A stretch of DNA of 6,373 nt, from the NCBI GenBank assembly GCA_031279155.1, contig JAITJB010000092.1, forward strand, positions 1 to 6,373, in the 5' to 3' direction. Position numbers and translations under genes: made by a program. The DNA comes from Deltaproteobacteria bacterium. GTDB lineage: Bacteria > Desulfobacterota > Desulfarculia > Adiutricales > Adiutricaceae. This document shows positions 4,746 through 6,373 of this stretch, in pieces (position 1 is the first letter of the stretch; each line of letters begins with the position of its first letter). The notes under the pieces were generated by a model. It did no database searches, had not been told where the DNA came from, and saw only the letters and a list, made by a program, of their open reading frames with translations.

Positions 4746-5495
4746 GACTACCGAGTAAAGCACGGTAATAAAGGTCTGCGGCCCGCTAGTTTCAAGCTTT
4801 TCGCCGGAATCTAAAAAGAAAGATTGACCGCCTGGAGCTGTGGGGTCTTTGCCGCTAACGGTAATGACGTAATACTGAAGTCCCAAGCCGCCTACCCCGG
4901 TACTGCCCTGGTCGGCTATGCCGCCGGAACTGCCCACGCCAGCGCCCGAAAACGGGGACGAGCTACCGGCAAAATCGTGGGATATCATGACCGTCCCAAC
5001 TAATCGGCCATCTTTATCGCGGACAATGATATCGGGTTTGCCTGAGGTGGCTAAACCCACGCCAAGGTATCTATCTTTAGCCGAATGGCGATTGCCGCCA
5101 GTTTCAGAGTTTAAATTAGCCAGCCTATCGGAGACCTCAATGCGGTAATCGCTCATAGAGGTGTTATACGTTAAGTGATCGCGAACGTCTTCCACGGTCC
5201 CGTAGGCAATAACGTCAACAGCCCGAATGGCCAACTGGACCACGGCGTCAGCGTTATTGAAGGCCTTAACGCTCTGGCGGTAATTGGTGGTGGTCGTAAG
5301 CTCAGCTCTGGTGGAAAAAAGCATGCCGGCCCCCAAAAGGGCGACCATCAGCATGACCACCAAGGTGGTGACCAGTATCATGCCTTCTTTGTAGCTAGCC
5401 TTTTGGCTTTTCTTTTGGATATCCAAGCGGATATCCTTTTGGCCCTCTTTTTGGGGGTCTTTTTGATTGGCTATAATTTTAGTATTTCTTGGCAT
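4734..5495 (-). CDS. pilX: PilX-like type IV pilus minor pilin / assembly protein
   Basis: 253 aa. A hydrophobic helix at about 39-60 (GMILVTTLVVMLMVALLGAG) is followed by STRAELTTTTNYRQSVKAFNNADA (61-84), the pattern of the PilX N-terminal domain, in which a TM segment leads to an AFxxADA/AAEA-type helix. PilX proteins join the minor-pilin complex that primes pilus assembly in the inner membrane. Gly38 before the helix could be the prepilin peptidase site, but +5 is Thr rather than Glu, as is common in PilX. The 38-residue leader is unusually long and Lys/Gln-rich, partly built of a 12-bp repeat. A Gly/Ser-rich linker (about 178-206) precedes a C-terminal beta-rich part. ATG 5495 has GCGAGG six bases upstream. 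It follows the pilV-like gene by 35 bases and is the last gene of the operon; the usual pilW between them is absent. PilX assignment rests on the N-terminal domain and position. Confidence 0.72.
   Translation of the reverse strand: MPRNTKIIANQKDPQKEGQKDIRLDIQKKSQKASYKEGMILVTTLVVMLMVALLGAGMLFSTRAELTTTTNYRQSVKAFNNADAVVQLAIRAVDVIAYGTVEDVRDHLTYNTSMSDYRIEVSDRLANLNSETGGNRHSAKDRYLGVGLATSGKPDIIVRDKDGRLVGTVMISHDFAGSSSPFSGAGVGSSGGIADQGSTGVGGLGLQYYVITVSGKDPTAPGGQSFFLDSGEKLETSGPQTFITVLYSVVRAN
5417..5436. repeat. Paired GGATATCC palindromes in the pilX leader
   Basis: GGATATCC (5417-5424) and GGATATCC (5429-5436) are separated by AAGC. Each is itself a palindrome, so together they form both a direct repeat with a 12-bp period and a hairpin. 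They encode the DIRLDI part of the charged leader of the pilX-like protein. Confidence 0.6.
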
Positions 5496-5530
5496 TTTTT
5501 GCCTCGCAGCGTTCTTTGGATTTTGTCCGG

Positions 5531-5983
5531 CTAATCTTTTTCCCCGGGGATAACGCTAGTGTAGTTTAAGGGCCTAGATTGCGGCCAACTTACTTGGATA
5601 TTGAGCTCGTTAGTAAACTGGGTCGGGCATTGGCGCTTAAGGGTAATGGCCCTAGTAAAGAAAGCCTGCTCCTTGGTCGTCTTCATGCCCTGGCGGTCCA
5701 TGTAGTCGTAAATGGGGACGTTATCGGGAAAACTAGACGGGGCTAGATCCCTAAATTCCTCCATCTTAGCTTCCGCCAAAAAGACGGCCATGGTCTGAGT
5801 TTCAGCCATCGAGCCGCTCTTCATGGCCACAGTATGCATAACCAGAGCGGCCATAAAGCCAAAAAGGATGACGGTTAGGGCCACCAAGGTCTCAATTAGG
5901 GTAAAGCCGCCTTTGACCTTGGGATCACTGGTTGTATTTACAAAAAAGGTATTTCTCAAGTTACTCGCGCCTCCGGGGAGCAT
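5531..5983 (-). CDS. pilV: PilV-like type IV pilus minor pilin (prepilin)
   Basis: 150 aa. A clear class III signal, GGFTLIETLVALTVILFGFMAALVM (residues 25-49): prepilin peptidase should cut after Gly26, leaving Phe27 for N-methylation and Glu31 at +5. The following segment, with MAETQTMAVFLAEAKMEEFRDLA, matches PilV/minor-pilin proteins, where a similar motif begins the globular domain. Such pilins sit with FimT/GspH-, PilW- and PilX-type partners in the priming complex. The ATG at 5983 has AGGGG nine bases upstream, overlapping the previous stop. TTG at codon 9 (5957-5959), with GGAGG ten bases before it, is an alternative that shortens the leader from 26 to 18 residues. The upstream gene ends 12 bases away, so the operon is tight. 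Only one Cys is present, near the C-terminus. PilV is the best match; a GspI-type pseudopilin is the alternative. Confidence 0.8.
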   Translation of the reverse strand: MLPGGASNLRNTFFVNTTSDPKVKGGFTLIETLVALTVILFGFMAALVMHTVAMKSGSMAETQTMAVFLAEAKMEEFRDLAPSSFPDNVPIYDYMDRQGMKTTKEQAFFTRAITLKRQCPTQFTNELNIQVSWPQSRPLNYTSVIPGEKD

Positions 5984-5995
5984 TTTTCATGGCCC

Positions 5996-6373
5996 CTAGT
6001 TAGTGAGACAATCAGCGCTCTTACAGGCTCTTAACCGGATATGCCCGGTACTATTGATGACAGTTAGCCGCCAATTGGATTTTTCGGCCAAAACGGAGTT
6101 GGAAAACCTCATGTCAACGGCCGTGTTGGTTACGGCCTCCCCGCCAGGGGTAAAAATAATTACAAAGCTGTCATTATTAAAGCCGTCTCGGCCGTAGACG
6201 CCGTAGGTCCTGGGCCCTGAGCCGTCTAGGGCCTTAAAGCCCCCGAACATGGATTTGTACTGCGAAAAATTACTCTTAGTTTTTGAGACGTTAGCTGGAT
6301 CTAGATAGGTGATATTTGTGGCCCCGTGGAGCTCAACATAGGTTGACTGCATTTTTTTCCAGTCTTGTATAGC
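5996..6373 (-). CDS. FimT/GspH-type minor pseudopilin, C-terminal part (5' end outside window)
   Basis: Partial gene. The frame stays open to the window edge (AIQDWKK precedes the first Met at 6352), so the prepilin signal and N-terminal helix lie beyond position 6373. The visible 125 residues are a globular beta-rich domain whose end, SFVIIFTPGGEAV...MRFSN...WRLTVINSTGHIRLRAC, follows the GspH/FimT pattern FxPxG...hxhx...ahxISxxGRVxh. Two Cys near the C-terminus (visible residues 117 and 122) could form the terminal disulfide loop common in pilins. It is first in the operon order seen here, followed after 12 bases by the pilV-like gene, which fits the fimT/fimU-pilV-pilX order of minor-pilin clusters. 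Starting at Met 6352 is unlikely, because that would give a pilin without a membrane anchor. Confidence 0.72.
   Translation of the reverse strand, partial: AIQDWKKMQSTYVELHGATNITYLDPANVSKTKSNFSQYKSMFGGFKALDGSGPRTYGVYGRDGFNNDSFVIIFTPGGEAVTNTAVDMRFSNSVLAEKSNWRLTVINSTGHIRLRACKSADCLTN

Noticed and set aside
4918..5534. Plus-strand open frames opposite the pilX-like gene
   Set aside because: They are antisense to a supported operon; the His-rich and hydrophobic stretches derive from the complement of the pilX leader and helix.
6003..6197. Plus-strand open frame opposite the gspH-like gene
   Set aside because: It is short, has no ribosome site, and is antisense to a recognisable pseudopilin domain.

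Overview
The window looks like chromosomal DNA from a Gram-negative, probably anaerobic bacterium, perhaps of the Deltaproteobacteria/Desulfobacterota type. The reasons are a corrin-ring methyltransferase of the CobI/CbiL family, type IV pilus minor pilins (FimT/GspH-, PilV- and PilX-like), an ECF sigma factor with a small two-helix membrane partner, and moderate GC. No gene fixes the taxon, so this is inference. There are no rRNA, tRNA, CRISPR or transposon features.

Layout. (1) 6-1303, plus strand: a BCP/PrxQ-type peroxiredoxin with an unusual His/Lys/Gly/Asp-rich tail overlaps by 4 bp a precorrin-2 (or cobalt-factor II) C20-methyltransferase. A clear intrinsic terminator follows. (2) 1413-2933, minus strand, convergent with the first pair: one 506-aa protein made of a complete nitrilase-superfamily domain and a second, decayed nitrilase-like domain. 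(3) 2934-3378: a divergent AT-rich intergenic region with candidate promoters and a striking inverted repeat. (4) 3379-4570, plus strand: a two-gene unit in which a small membrane protein with a long His-rich low-complexity tail overlaps by 8 bp an ECF sigma factor. A strong intrinsic terminator ends it. (5) 4734-6373, minus strand: a tightly packed minor-pilin operon read fimT/gspH (cut by the window edge), then pilV, then pilX. Its last gene ends inside an 11-bp tandem repeat.

How the parts fit. The sigma factor and membrane protein form a plausible sensor/regulator pair: the membrane protein would hold or release the sigma factor. The pilin genes encode components that prime type IV pilus or pseudopilus assembly. 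The peroxiredoxin and methyltransferase are co-transcribed and may share a link to metal or redox handling, but this rests on context only.

Most notable points: the sigma-partner gene, whose tail is built from degenerate 12-bp repeats that stay open in more than one frame; the active/pseudo-enzyme nitrilase fusion; the metal-ligand-like tail on the peroxiredoxin; and a recurring habit of 10-12-bp tandem duplications at five separate places.
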